DNA of 64,000 nt from CAYWTS01 sp964461265 (GTDB lineage: Bacteria > Bacteroidota > Ignavibacteria > Tepidaquicellales > OLB5): NCBI GenBank assembly GCA_964461265.1, contig CAYWTS010000001.1:1-64000 (forward strand). The letters are read 5' to 3'. The translations under genes were made by a program, and so were the position numbers. Positions within the stretch are counted from its first letter, which is position 1. Every line of letters starts with the position of its first letter. This document shows, piece after piece, positions 37,807-46,698 of this stretch. The notes beneath the pieces are model-generated. The model made no database searches and was not told the origin of the DNA. It saw only the letters and a program-made list of their open reading frames with translations.

Positions 37807-38691
37807 ATGAAACGAAGAGATTTCTTTAAATCCTTAATGCTAACTGCCTTAATTATAGGCGGATTACCATCAAGATTAAAAGCATTAATTAGATGTTTTA
37901 TATGGGATGATTATGATGAAGTGATTTATAAGAAAAAGTTGAAAATATTTACTGAGGCGAATCTCAAAGATTTCAAAATAGGGGATGCAATAGTGGAAAT
38001 TGGCAGGTCATTTTTAGGGACTGAGTACGTTGGAGGAACTCTTGATAAAGATATAGAAGAAAAGCTTGTTATTAACCTCCAGGGACTTGATTGTGTGACT
38101 TTCGTTGAAAATTGCATTACTTTTGCAAGATGTCTTCAAAAATCAAAAACAACATTCGAAAATTTTAAAACGGAACTTGAATATATCCGTTATCGCAACG
38201 GATATATAGATGGATATGCCAGCAGGCTGCATTATTTTACTGATTGGATATATGATAATGAGAATAAAGGTGTTGTAAAAGACATAACATATGATTTAGG
38301 AGGTATAAAATACAGTAAAACCATAAATTTCATGTCTACTCACCCTAAATCATATAAACAACTATCCGATAAATCAAATCTTTCCAGTATTATAGCGGTT
38401 GAGCATGACATAAATTCGCGTATATATTATTTTATACCCACAAAAAACATTTCAAAAGTATACGAACAGCTTCAAAACGGTGATATTGTAGCAACTACAA
38501 CAAGCATTTCAGGGTTAGATGTAACGCATACTGGTTATGTTATAAAAGGGGATGACGGAGGAACTTACTTTCTGCATGCCTCGCTGAAAAGCAAACAAGT
38601 AATTATTTCTTCTACACAGCTAGAGGATTATATTACAGAGGATAGTAAAAAAACGGGCATTATGGTCGCCAGGCCTCAGGAAATTACTTAA
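37807..38691 (+). CDS. DUF1460 amidase-like protein, putative Tat substrate
   Basis: Exported protein of 294 residues with DUF1460, a NlpC/P60-like fold characterised in Bacteroides as an N-acetylmuramyl-L-alanine amidase-like enzyme. The hallmark GLDCVTFVENCITFARCL contains the catalytic Cys, and DVTHTGYVI has the His. The N-terminus MKRRDFFKSLMLTALIIGG fits a twin-arginine signal (RRDFFK). A TTG two codons upstream (37801) is also possible; ATG 37807 is preferred. It probably acts on peptidoglycan fragments in the periplasm. Confidence 0.85.
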   Translation: MKRRDFFKSLMLTALIIGGLPSRLKALIRCFIWDDYDEVIYKKKLKIFTEANLKDFKIGDAIVEIGRSFLGTEYVGGTLDKDIEEKLVINLQGLDCVTFVENCITFARCLQKSKTTFENFKTELEYIRYRNGYIDGYASRLHYFTDWIYDNENKGVVKDITYDLGGIKYSKTINFMSTHPKSYKQLSDKSNLSSIIAVEHDINSRIYYFIPTKNISKVYEQLQNGDIVATTTSISGLDVTHTGYVIKGDDGGTYFLHASLKSKQVIISSTQLEDYITEDSKKTGIMVARPQEIT

Positions 38692-39196
38692 TTTTTATTT
38701 CATTCAGGAAATCATTCATATTTTTTTTGCTTTTGATAATAACCACATTCCTTCCTTCACTGTATTTTTCAATTAAAGCAATCACAAGCGGCCTGTATTT
38801 CTTTGGATAAATCCATATCCATTATATAAAATCCCAATCGAAACTTTCTTTACACCCTGGAGCCATATCAGCCCTGTGTTTTCCGTAATATTTAATTAAT
38901 CTTTTAAATATGTTGAAGTAACAAATAAAACGGGGTCTATCTATAAAAACAATTGTATCACATGCTTTCATTCTTAACTGCATAGTGATTTTATAATTAC
39001 CATCCAATATCCATTGTTTATTATTGATTAGCTCGGTATTGATTTTTGTAAATTCATCGATCGGGATACCCTGCCAGTTAGGATTGTAATAATAAACGTT
39101 GAGGTGATAGACCGGGATACCGAGGATTTTGCCCAGTTTTAAAAGAAATATATGTTTTGCCTGCTCCAACCGGTCCGATAACAATTATTTTTTAAT
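38684..39196 (-). pseudogene. Broken P-loop kinase (FlaR/topology-modulator-like)
   Basis: Three reading-frame pieces of one adenylate-kinase-like protein. The Walker A piece KIIVIGPVGAGKT is at about 39153-39191, with no normal start codon. The body (LGKILGIPVYHLN to CKESFDWDFI) is in a different frame, so a one-base lesion lies near the TTTTAAAA at 39135-39142. An in-frame TAA at 38822-38824 splits FDWDFI from the conserved WIWIYPKKYRP, and the frame then stays open to 38684. The family normally reads straight through these points. Its 3' end overlaps the convergent DUF1460 gene by 8 bases. Confidence 0.8.
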
Positions 39197-39556
39197 TTAA
39201 AATCTTAAAACCACAGCGCAGGCATATCCTTTAGTATGTGATATGCTAACTTCGTATTTATCTTTAGAAAAACTATTAACTGCTGTGTGCCTGATATAAG
39301 GTTTACCCTTCTTATCATTTAGGATTTCAATGTCTTTCCATTTAAAATCACGCGATATACCGGTTCCTATTGCTTTACTATATGCTTCCTTAGAAGCGAA
39401 TCTGCCTGCAAAATGCAATTCTGCATTTACAAATGATTTACAATAAGCTATTTCCGAATCGGTAAGAATACGTTTAAAGAACTTTTCTCCGTATTTTTCC
39501 ATCATTTGTTTAATACGATCAACTTCAATTATGTCTATTCCAATTCCTTTATACAT
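39197..39556 (-). CDS. acpS: Holo-acyl-carrier-protein synthase
   Basis: Transfers the 4'-phosphopantetheine arm of CoA to acyl carrier protein. The 119 residues have the two AcpS motifs, GIGIDIIEVDRI with the Mg-binding Asp, and FASKEAYSKAIGTG with the Glu, then ISHTKGYACAVVL. Length is standard. It follows the HAD phosphatase by 8 nt on the same strand. Confidence 0.95.
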   Translation of the reverse strand: MYKGIGIDIIEVDRIKQMMEKYGEKFFKRILTDSEIAYCKSFVNAELHFAGRFASKEAYSKAIGTGISRDFKWKDIEILNDKKGKPYIRHTAVNSFSKDKYEVSISHTKGYACAVVLRF

Positions 39557-39564
39557 TTAATGAT

Positions 39565-40245
39565 TTATTTGTTCTCTTTTTTAATTATCCCGATTAATTC
39601 GGAAATATCCGTTAGCTCATAATCTGCACCGTGTTCTTTTGTATTAAAAGTATCTCCATAACGTGCAAATGCAGTTTTCATACCAACACTTTTTGCACCT
39701 ACTACATCACGTTCAGCCCAGTCTCCGATCATCAAGCTTTCTTCGGGCTTAACATATAATTTATCAAGTATCATGTTAAAAGGCACAGGAGAAGGTTTAC
39801 GCTCATTGCTGTCGTCAAGCGTTACCACTGCGTCAAAAGTATGGTGAAGTCCGATATAAACAAGTCTAAGCCAGGCTTCACGTGAAGGTGCATCGGAAAC
39901 TACTCCAAGCTTTATGCCCATTTTAGCCAATAAGTTCAATGTTGGAATAACTTTTGGATAAGTATTAAGTTCTGCTTCCCTGGCAACCCGGTATGCAACA
40001 ATACCTGATGCAAGGATCTTATTATTAATTTTACCCTGTAAAGAGGTCAGCAGATGGTCAAAAACCTGCTGGTACTCGATACCTTTTTCATCATAAATTT
40101 CGTCAATTTTAGCTTTAATTGTCTTATATGGATAATTTAATCCTGCATCTATCATTGCCATAATAGCAGCATCAACAGCACGGGATTTCATCCTGACAAA
40201 ATCAACAAGTGTGTTATCAAGGTCAAAAATAATGGCTTTTATCAT
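39565..40245 (-). CDS. HAD-superfamily phosphatase
   Basis: A haloacid-dehalogenase-type hydrolase of 226 residues. Motif I is FDLDNTLVDF, motif II VVSDAPS, motif III the Lys in ERKPSP, and motif IV MIGDWAERDVVGA; a helical cap (about 15-90) makes it subfamily I. It resembles phosphoglycolate-phosphatase/YjjG-type enzymes, but the substrate cannot be told. It is transcribed with acpS and diverges from hisS across about 100 bp. Confidence 0.88.
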   Translation of the reverse strand: MIKAIIFDLDNTLVDFVRMKSRAVDAAIMAMIDAGLNYPYKTIKAKIDEIYDEKGIEYQQVFDHLLTSLQGKINNKILASGIVAYRVAREAELNTYPKVIPTLNLLAKMGIKLGVVSDAPSREAWLRLVYIGLHHTFDAVVTLDDSNERKPSPVPFNMILDKLYVKPEESLMIGDWAERDVVGAKSVGMKTAFARYGDTFNTKEHGADYELTDISELIGIIKKENK

Positions 40246-40349
40246 AATTTGTAAAATTAATTATTTAAATTCAGAATTTAAAGGTGAATATAAGTCAATT
40301 TATATATAGAATTTACTCCTGTTAAAAAGTATATTGTCTTACAATTTTT

Positions 40350-41609
40350 ATGAAATACAGAAGACCCAAAGGGACAAAAGACATACTTCCATCTGAAATT
40401 CACAAGTGGCATTACCTCGAGAGTGTTATTCGTGAAGTAACAGCTTTATTTAATTTCAGGGAAATCAGGACGCCCACATTCGAGTTAACGGAATTGTTCA
40501 CACGCGGGATAGGCTCTGAAACCGATATAGTAGGTAAGGAAATGTATACTTTCCCCGATAAAAGCGGAAATTCACTAACACTCAAACCTGAAGGGACTGC
40601 AAACGTTGTGCGCGCATATCTTGAGAATGGGTTAGAGGTTGAATCACCTTTTCAAAAGCTGTATTATATCACAAATATGTTTCGTTACGAAAAACCGCAG
40701 GAAGGCAGATACAGGGAGCATACACAATTTGGTGCCGAAATTATCGGTAGCGATAATATTAGTACTGATGTTGAATTGATTATGCTTGCTAATGAAGTAT
40801 TTAACCGAGTCGGTATAAATGACTATACTTTAAAAATTAATTCGATTGGTAAAATTGCCGAAAGAAAAAATTATATTGAAAAATTAAGAGCATATTTAAA
40901 GGATAATATAGAAGTTTTATCGGATGATAGTAAAAGAAGATTTGAAACTAATCCATTACGTATATTAGACAGCAAGGAAAAAAATGATATTGCAATTACC
41001 ACGGAAGCTCCCAAAATTCTGGATAGTCTATCAAAATCGTCAAGAGAAAGATTCGACAATGTAATAAATATGCTTACCAAATTTGGTGTAAGGTATGAGA
41101 TAGATTTCAGGCTTGTAAGAGGATTGGATTATTATACCGATACTACGTTCGAATTTATATCGAAAAAACTTGGTTCACAGGATGCGATTGGCGGAGGCGG
41201 GAGATATGACGGTCTGATAGAAAGTCTTGGCGGTAAGCCTGCGCCGGGAGCTGGCTTCGGCTGCGGAATGGAAAGAATTATTATTATTGCAGATAAAAAT
41301 GGTTTTGATTTCCCCGTTTTTTCAAAACTGAAAGTGTTTTTTATCGGTTTAACTGAAGAAGCAAGAAACTTATGTTATAAACTGGTTATTGAACTCCGCA
41401 GGAAAAAAATTTCCTGTGATTTCGATAGTCTAAACCGCAGCTTTAAAGCACAAATGAGAGAAGCTAATAAACTAAATTCTGAATTTGTTTATATAATCGG
41501 TGAAAATGAAATGATAAACGGAACCGGTCAACTGAAAAGAATGTCAGATGGAACGCAGACACCTGTAGAATTTTCTAAGTTATCGGATTATTTTACTGAT
41601 ATAATATGA
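40350..41609 (+). CDS. hisS: Histidyl-tRNA synthetase
   Basis: Class II aminoacyl-tRNA synthetase, 419 residues. It opens with RRPKGTKDILPSE, and has motif 2 (NMFRYEKPQEGRYREHTQFGAE), the histidine-specific LVRGLDYYTDTTFEF, motif 3 (GGGGRYDGLI, GFGCGMERI) and a C-terminal anticodon-binding domain. Complete. The hypothetical gene after it overlaps by four bases (ATGA). Confidence 0.97.
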   Translation: MKYRRPKGTKDILPSEIHKWHYLESVIREVTALFNFREIRTPTFELTELFTRGIGSETDIVGKEMYTFPDKSGNSLTLKPEGTANVVRAYLENGLEVESPFQKLYYITNMFRYEKPQEGRYREHTQFGAEIIGSDNISTDVELIMLANEVFNRVGINDYTLKINSIGKIAERKNYIEKLRAYLKDNIEVLSDDSKRRFETNPLRILDSKEKNDIAITTEAPKILDSLSKSSRERFDNVINMLTKFGVRYEIDFRLVRGLDYYTDTTFEFISKKLGSQDAIGGGGRYDGLIESLGGKPAPGAGFGCGMERIIIIADKNGFDFPVFSKLKVFFIGLTEEARNLCYKLVIELRRKKISCDFDSLNRSFKAQMREANKLNSEFVYIIGENEMINGTGQLKRMSDGTQTPVEFSKLSDYFTDII

Positions 41610-42034
41610 GAACTAAAAAAGTTAAACCTCCTAAAAAGAAATATGAGTATGTTCTTGAAATAAGCAGAAAATTCGATGAAATTAAACAGAAAGATTACAT
41701 AAATTTCAGGTTTCAGACTACTAAGCCATTTGTAACTTACCAGTATATCTTGAAAGTTAATACCGAAGTTACAGATAGTAAGATTGCATTTAATATAGTT
41801 GGATTTACTGCCCCTGTGGGAGAATTATCTAATTTCGGTTTTGCAGGACATGAGTTCAGGTTATATGACCCTCATTACAAGCTATACAATGTTACAGTAA
41901 CCAGAAAAGATGATAAGCTTACAAAGTTTAAAATGAATATTACAAAGTCAACGAAAACCCCCATTAAATTACTTAGAATACCAAAAGAAACATTTATTCA
42001 AATAACAACAGAAATTGATACCCAAACTTTTTGA
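41606..42034 (+). CDS. Conserved-looking hypothetical protein, unknown
   Basis: A 142-residue cytoplasmic protein, basic (K-rich start KKVKPPKKKYEY), beta-rich, with no recognised domain; a segment FNIVGFTAPVGELSNFGFAGHEF is glycine/phenylalanine-rich. It overlaps hisS at ATGA and lgt by 20 bases, so it is translationally embedded between two conserved genes and is likely real. No function can be proposed from the sequence. Confidence 0.65.
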   Translation: MRTKKVKPPKKKYEYVLEISRKFDEIKQKDYINFRFQTTKPFVTYQYILKVNTEVTDSKIAFNIVGFTAPVGELSNFGFAGHEFRLYDPHYKLYNVTVTRKDDKLTKFKMNITKSTKTPIKLLRIPKETFIQITTEIDTQTF

Positions 42035-42866
42035 AATAGGACCCATTCCCGTTTACAGTTACGGACTTATGCTTGGTTTGAGCTTTATTACTGCAAGCTG
42101 GCTGTTTGCAAAAGAATTCAAGCGTAAAAAGCTAAAAGAAAATGATGCTGTAAACATCACCTTTATAGCATTAATAGGCGGTGTGGCTGGAGCGAAGCTT
42201 CTTTATGTAATCGAAGAATGGTCGAGCATTATGTCACAGCCGACTGACATTATTTTATCAACTGATGGAATTTTTTCACCTGCAGGCTTAACCTGGTACG
42301 GCGGATTTATACTTGCTACCGGTCTTATTTATATTTACGTCAGACGTAAGCGGATAGGATTTTTAAAAGTCTGTGATTCGGCTTCACCAAGCCTTGCAAT
42401 AGGTTATGGCATAGCCCGTATTGGCTGCCATCTTTCCGGTGACGGTGACTACGGTATACCCGTTTCAGAATTTGCATCATGGGTACCGTGGGGAACAAAT
42501 TATTCTAAGGGTGTGATACCCCCTTCTGTTGCTTTTAAAGGTACCGATATAGCTCAGAAATTTGGTGGTATTGTACCCGATAACACACTTTGTCATCCAA
42601 CACCTATTTATGAATTAATATTAGCAATTATTTTATTCGCTATTCTCTGGAAGAAAAGAAAAGTTTATACACAAGATGGTAAATTGTTCTTTGTATATTT
42701 AATTTATACAGGGATTTTCAGATTAATGATTGAGTTTATCAGGATTAATCCAAGACTTATACTTGGTTTATCAGAGGCTCAGCTGATTTCGATATTTCTA
42801 ATTATTTTGGGTTTTATTTTTTACTTTACAAAATACAGAATTCCAGCTAAAGTTACAAAAAAATAA
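42015..42866 (+). CDS. lgt: Prolipoprotein diacylglyceryl transferase
   Basis: Inner-membrane enzyme that attaches diacylglycerol to the lipobox Cys of prolipoproteins, of which at least two are encoded here (5246-6229 and 48084-48839). The 283 residues have about seven helices, the N-terminal FEIGPIPVYSYGLMLGL and the core YGIARIGCHLSGDGDYG. The start is TTG at 42015 inside the previous gene. C-terminal RLMIEFIRINP is also family-typical. Confidence 0.94.
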   Translation: MIPKLFEIGPIPVYSYGLMLGLSFITASWLFAKEFKRKKLKENDAVNITFIALIGGVAGAKLLYVIEEWSSIMSQPTDIILSTDGIFSPAGLTWYGGFILATGLIYIYVRRKRIGFLKVCDSASPSLAIGYGIARIGCHLSGDGDYGIPVSEFASWVPWGTNYSKGVIPPSVAFKGTDIAQKFGGIVPDNTLCHPTPIYELILAIILFAILWKKRKVYTQDGKLFFVYLIYTGIFRLMIEFIRINPRLILGLSEAQLISIFLIILGFIFYFTKYRIPAKVTKK

Positions 42867-42943
42867 TATTATACTCTTACTGAAGGATTTTACTATAAAA
42901 ATGGATTTAATAAAACACATGTGCCTCGGAAAAACTTTATTTC

Positions 42944-42974
42944 TTGAAACAGACACTGAAATTGGCTATTTTTG
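42944..42974 (+). promoter_or_regulatory. Promoter of the rpmH-rnpA-yidD-yidC cluster
   Basis: TTG at 42944-42946 and TATTTTTG at 42967-42974 with a 20-bp spacer, 38 nt upstream of the rpmH start. Same arrangement as at the E2 and etfB promoters. Confidence 0.6.
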
Positions 42975-43012
42975 TCAAATTCGTTGAAATATTATAGAAA
43001 GTGGAGTAGAAA

Positions 43013-43168
43013 TTGAAGAGAACTTATCAACCCAGTACCAGGAAAAGGAAAAACAAACATGGATTCAGAGAAAGAATGAAGTCGAAAGATGGCAGGAAAG
43101 TCCTTTCCAGACGCAGAGCAAAAGGCAGGAAAAAATTAACAGTAAGTGACGAATTTAACAAGAGATAA
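43013..43168 (+). CDS. rpmH: Ribosomal protein bL34
   Basis: 51 residues, translated directly from the sequence: begins MKRTYQPSTRKRKNKHGF, then RERMKSKDGRKVLSRRRAKG, the standard bL34 pattern, with a slightly longer C-terminal tail (TVSDEFNKR) common in Bacteroidota. The start is TTG at 43013 with GGAG at 43003-43006. It ends immediately before the rnpA TTG. Confidence 0.96.
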   Translation: MKRTYQPSTRKRKNKHGFRERMKSKDGRKVLSRRRAKGRKKLTVSDEFNKR

Positions 43169-43569
43169 TTGAGTAGGAAAATCTTTTCATTAAATAGGGA
43201 AGAAATAGTTAAAGGTTATAAAACTTTTGAGACGATATTAAATACCGGTTTTAAAACCGATTCAGAATTTTTAACGTCATATTCGCTAATTTCAGGGGAA
43301 CAAACCGGAATTAATGTTAAAGCCGGTTTTTTTATTTCAAAAAAAAAATTAAAAAAGCTCACGAAAGAAACCGCTTAAAAAGATTACTGCGTGAAGCTTA
43401 CCGTCTTAATAAGATTGATCTGATTAACCACATTAATAAAGGCCGGGGTCATATTAGTATTCTGTTTACACTTACAAATCGGGGTTATAATCAACCTGAA
43501 GATCTTAATTTCCAAATACTATTAAAAGATATGTCTGAATTATTGAATCTAACTATTAAAAAATGTTGA
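43169..43569 (+). pseudogene. rnpA: RNase P protein component, frameshifted at a poly-A run
   Basis: Protein subunit of RNase P, which matures tRNA 5' ends. The first frame gives MSRKIFSLNREEIVKGY to FFISKKK, then ends early at 43378. The conserved remainder, KKAHERNRLKRLLREAYRLNK with the RNR signature, continues in another frame to 43569, overlapping yidD by 7 bases. The break is at ten consecutive A (43339-43348); eleven A would restore a normal protein of about 133 residues. As an essential gene it is either rescued by polymerase or ribosome slippage, or this is a homopolymer sequencing error. Confidence 0.88.
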
Positions 43570-43844
43570 TAAACATTATTTACATTCCACGTTATATTTT
43601 GATGTTAATTATCAGATTGTACAGGATGTTAATTTCACCGATTTTACCGGCTTCATGCAGGCATTACCCAACTTGTTCTGAATATGCCATGGTATCGGTT
43701 AAGAGATTTGGTGTTATTAAAGGCGGTTATCTTGCTTTAATAAGGTTGATAAAATGCAACCCGTTTTTCGAAGGGGGTTTAGACCCGGTACCCGATGAAT
43801 TTCCGAAAACAAAATTGAAGAAGACATATAAATTATATGGATAA
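43563..43844 (+). CDS. yidD: Membrane protein insertion efficiency factor YidD
   Basis: A 93-residue membrane-associated protein that assists YidC. It has the family core ISPILPASCRHYPTCSEYA and a hydrophobic amphipathic N-terminus, IPRYILMLIIRLYRMLI. Located in the conserved order rpmH-rnpA-yidD-yidC, overlapping rnpA by 7 bases and yidC by 8 bases. Confidence 0.95.
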   Translation: MLINIIYIPRYILMLIIRLYRMLISPILPASCRHYPTCSEYAMVSVKRFGVIKGGYLALIRLIKCNPFFEGGLDPVPDEFPKTKLKKTYKLYG

Positions 43845-45627
43845 AAAGTCAATATTAGGATTTGTTGTAATAGGTTTAATACTGGTTGTATGGCTTTTTT
43901 ATATGAACCGCCAGCAGCAAACTGACCTGCAGAATAAACAGAAACAAATTCAGCAAACAGATACTCTTTATAAAAAACAGGATACTAGTAAGGAAATAAG
44001 GAAAGATACTGTAATTTATACCGAGCAATCTATTCCGGACAGCCTGAGATACGGAATCTATTTTTCCAGGTTCACTAAAGGTGAGGAAAAAATAATAATG
44101 GTTGAAACAGATAAATATTATGCAGAGTTTTCGACCAAAGGTGGTACACTCATCAAGTATGAACTAAAGGGTTTTAATACATGGGATGGCTACCCTGTTC
44201 AGCTGTTATATCTCAAAAAAGGCGGTGAACTGAATATGATATTTACATCTCCTGACGGGAAAATGATAAACACTAAAGATATTTATTTTAATGCATCATA
44301 TAAACCATGGGAAAAACTCATACTCAAGGACGATAATCGGGTTAAAGTTACTTTTGAACTGCCTGTTAATGATACAATCGGTTCTAAGATTGTAAAAACC
44401 TACACATTCAGAAACGGGGAATACCTTTTTGACCTTGAGATCGATCTCCAAAATCCCAATAGTTACATTTCAAATTTTGAGTATCAGCTGGTTTGGGAAA
44501 ACTCTCTGATGCTTACTGAATACCGAAGTGATGTTGAAGGAAATCATGCTGAAGCATTTACATCGATGGGCGATGAAGTCGAGGTAGTTGATGCCACCAG
44601 TATAGAAGAACCCGTTGAATCTGACCTTAATGGAACCACAGACTGGGTTTCATCACGTATTAAATATTTTTGTGTAGCTCTTATACCTTCCAATCCAAAA
44701 GGTACGGGTTCGTATATAACAGGCACACGTTCAACATTGCCTAATGAAGGATTTGAAGAAAATTATTCCATTGCCCTGAAGATGCAGGTTAAGAACGATA
44801 AAATTGAAAAATATTTTTACCGCGTATATTTAGGTCCGGTTGACTACAGCATTTTAAAGAGTGTAGGGGTTGGTCTGGAGAAGACGATGAGATTCTCACT
44901 TGATTTTATAGTAAGACCCATTGCTCAATATGCTATACTACCTTTTTTCCTTTTCCTGCATACTTTTATTTCGAACTGGGGACTTGTGATAATAATTTTT
45001 TCATTGGTAATGAAATTGGTGCTCACACCTTTCACACGTTACCAGATGAAATCGATGAAAAAGATGTCTGATATGCAGCCAAGAATGAACGCTATAAAAG
45101 AAAAGTATAAAGATGATCCCCAAAAACAGCAGCAGGCTTTGATGAAATTTTACCGTGAGGAGAAAATTAATCCTATGGGCGGCTGTCTGCCATTGCTTCT
45201 TCAGCTTCCTATTCTGTATGCACTATTTGGTGTTTTTAATTCTACGATTGAACTTAGGCAATCATCGTTTATTCTTTGGATTAAAGATCTGTCAATTCCC
45301 GATGTCATAGTTACACTGCCGTTTAAAATACCGCTTTTTGGAATCAATGAAATATCGGGACTGGCATTGCTGATGGGTATAACAATGTTCATTCAGCAGA
45401 AAATGACAGTAAAAGATCCTAAGCAGAAAGCAATGATTTACCTGATGCCTGTAATGATGACTCTGCTATTCACTACTTTACCGTCGGGATTAAACCTTTA
45501 TTATTTTACATTTAACCTTATTTCGATTGTTGAACAATATTTTGTAACCCACCGTAAAAAAGGCACAACCGAAAGTATACCTGAAACGAAACCACAATTA
45601 CGATTTAAAGGCAAGAAGGGTTTATAA
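43837..45627 (+). CDS. yidC: Membrane protein insertase YidC
   Basis: Inserts and folds inner-membrane proteins. It has 596 residues: an N-terminal anchor (SILGFVVIGLILVVWLFYM), a large periplasmic domain (about 80-365) with an uncleaved lead, and the conserved C-terminal five-helix insertase domain (WGLVIIIFSLVMKLVLTPF, MKKMSDMQPRMNAIKEKY, NPMGGCLPLLLQLPILYAL). Followed by a terminator-type hairpin. Confidence 0.97.
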   Translation: MDKKSILGFVVIGLILVVWLFYMNRQQQTDLQNKQKQIQQTDTLYKKQDTSKEIRKDTVIYTEQSIPDSLRYGIYFSRFTKGEEKIIMVETDKYYAEFSTKGGTLIKYELKGFNTWDGYPVQLLYLKKGGELNMIFTSPDGKMINTKDIYFNASYKPWEKLILKDDNRVKVTFELPVNDTIGSKIVKTYTFRNGEYLFDLEIDLQNPNSYISNFEYQLVWENSLMLTEYRSDVEGNHAEAFTSMGDEVEVVDATSIEEPVESDLNGTTDWVSSRIKYFCVALIPSNPKGTGSYITGTRSTLPNEGFEENYSIALKMQVKNDKIEKYFYRVYLGPVDYSILKSVGVGLEKTMRFSLDFIVRPIAQYAILPFFLFLHTFISNWGLVIIIFSLVMKLVLTPFTRYQMKSMKKMSDMQPRMNAIKEKYKDDPQKQQQALMKFYREEKINPMGGCLPLLLQLPILYALFGVFNSTIELRQSSFILWIKDLSIPDVIVTLPFKIPLFGINEISGLALLMGITMFIQQKMTVKDPKQKAMIYLMPVMMTLLFTTLPSGLNLYYFTFNLISIVEQYFVTHRKKGTTESIPETKPQLRFKGKKGL

Positions 45628-45628
45628 A

Positions 45629-45662
45629 AAAACTACAATAGTCTTGAGACTAAAGTAGTTTT
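45629..45662. terminator. Terminator shared by yidC and tmRNA
   Basis: Outer stem AAAACTAC (45629-45636) with GTAGTTTT (45655-45662) around an inner AGTC-TTGA-GACT hairpin. Both edges carry A/T runs. It lies just after the yidC stop and just beyond the tmRNA 3' end on the other strand, so it can serve both. Confidence 0.7.
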
Positions 45663-45672
45663 ACTATTTAAG

Positions 45673-46047
45673 TGGAGATGCCGGGAGTTGAACCCGGGTC
45701 CGGAAAGAAGACCACCGAAACGCCTACATTCTTAGCTTACATTTTAATTTCACTTCCGGAACGCCTGGTAAGCTTAGCTTTCCGGAAGCTACGCCCGTAA
45801 TTTCTCACTCATAGTACCGGGTAATACTACCAGCCAGCTCATCATTCTGACGCCTTGCTGCCATCCGGATAAGCATCGGAAGCGGCAGAAGACGGGCTGC
45901 TTTATTTATTAAGCAGCCAGTGCGTAGTTATAGTTGTCGTTTATTTAAAACGCGCAGCTATTCTCAGGATTAAACCTGACCTGCATACTGCGAGCAGGGA
46001 ATGCAGTTTCAGCCATCTATACATCCCGTCGAAACCAAATCATCCCC
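45673..46047 (-). ncRNA. ssrA: Transfer-messenger RNA (tmRNA)
   Basis: About 375 nt. Minus-strand 5' end GGGGATGATTTGGTTTCGAC and 3' end GTTCAACTCCCGGCATCTCC form the tRNA-like acceptor (GGGGATG with CATCTCC). The tag frame at 45909-45944 encodes NDNYNYALAA followed by TAATAA; the resume codon preceding it reads ATA (Ile) where most species have GCA or a similar G-start codon. CCA is not encoded. Releases stalled ribosomes and marks the peptide for proteolysis. Confidence 0.96.
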
Positions 46048-46128
46048 ATCTGATACTGTATAAATTTAAACCATTTATTTAGCTAAAACAATTCCAAAAC
46101 ATAGGTTTCTTTTACGTGCAAAATTGAT

Positions 46129-46136
46129 TAATTTTG
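46129..46136 (+). promoter_or_regulatory. -7 element of queD, near-leaderless
   Basis: TAATTTTG (fits TAnnTTTG) ends 7 bp before the queD ATG at 46144, which puts the likely transcription start within a few bases of the start codon. A clear -33 TTG is not seen. Confidence 0.4.
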
Positions 46137-46143
46137 GATAATT

Positions 46144-46572
46144 ATGAAAATATCAAAAGAATTCCACTGGGAAATGGGTCACCGTTTACCTGAACACGAA
46201 GGATTATGCCGAAATGTTCACGGGCATTCGTATAAAATGGTGCTTGAAATCGAAGGTAAAGTACAGAAAAACGGGATGGTAATTGATTTTTATGACCTTA
46301 ATAAAATCGTTATGCCGATTATAAATAAATACGACCATGCTTTTATGTGCAATAACTACGATAAAACTATGCTGGATTTTCTAAAAAAAAATAAAATGAA
46401 ATATGTTGCTGTGAATTTTCATACCACAGTTGAAAATATTTGTGAGCATTTAGCTAATGAAATAGTCAAACATTTTAAGAAGTTAAAAATGAGGAATATT
46501 GATTGTTTTACTGTAAATATATTTGAAACTCCAAACGATTATGCATCAGTTACTAAAAGAGTGGCAAAATGA
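46144..46572 (+). CDS. queD: 6-carboxy-5,6,7,8-tetrahydropterin synthase QueD
   Basis: First committed pterin step of the queuosine precursor preQ0 pathway. The 142 residues have the zinc-binding His set (MGHRLPEHEGLC, NVHGHSY) and catalytic Cys in LCRNVHG, with VIDFYDLNKIV and the Glu-containing C-terminal block. queE and queC follow on the same strand. Confidence 0.93.
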   Translation: MKISKEFHWEMGHRLPEHEGLCRNVHGHSYKMVLEIEGKVQKNGMVIDFYDLNKIVMPIINKYDHAFMCNNYDKTMLDFLKKNKMKYVAVNFHTTVENICEHLANEIVKHFKKLKMRNIDCFTVNIFETPNDYASVTKRVAK

Positions 46573-46644
46573 TTAGTACATAATACTGTAGTGAACGTAA
46601 CGTAGCAGTTTGATGAATTAAATAATAATTTTATCTGATGTAAT

Positions 46645-46652
46645 TATTTTTG
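46645..46652 (+). promoter_or_regulatory. Possible -7 element upstream of queE
   Basis: TATTTTTG 46 nt upstream of the queE TTG, inside the 126-bp queD-queE gap. No -33 partner at the right distance, so this may be chance in AT-rich DNA. Confidence 0.3.
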
Positions 46653-46698
46653 AGAAAATAATGTTTGTTACTTTAACTGCAATTAAATTCATGTTGTC

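Noticed and set aside
42867..43012. Replication origin beside rpmH
   Set aside because: rpmH-rnpA can sit near oriC, but no DnaA-box cluster (TTATCCACA type) or dnaA gene is seen here.
46048..46143. preQ1 riboswitch ahead of queD
   Set aside because: The gap is short, the -7 element is almost at the start codon, and no preQ1 aptamer sequence is visible.
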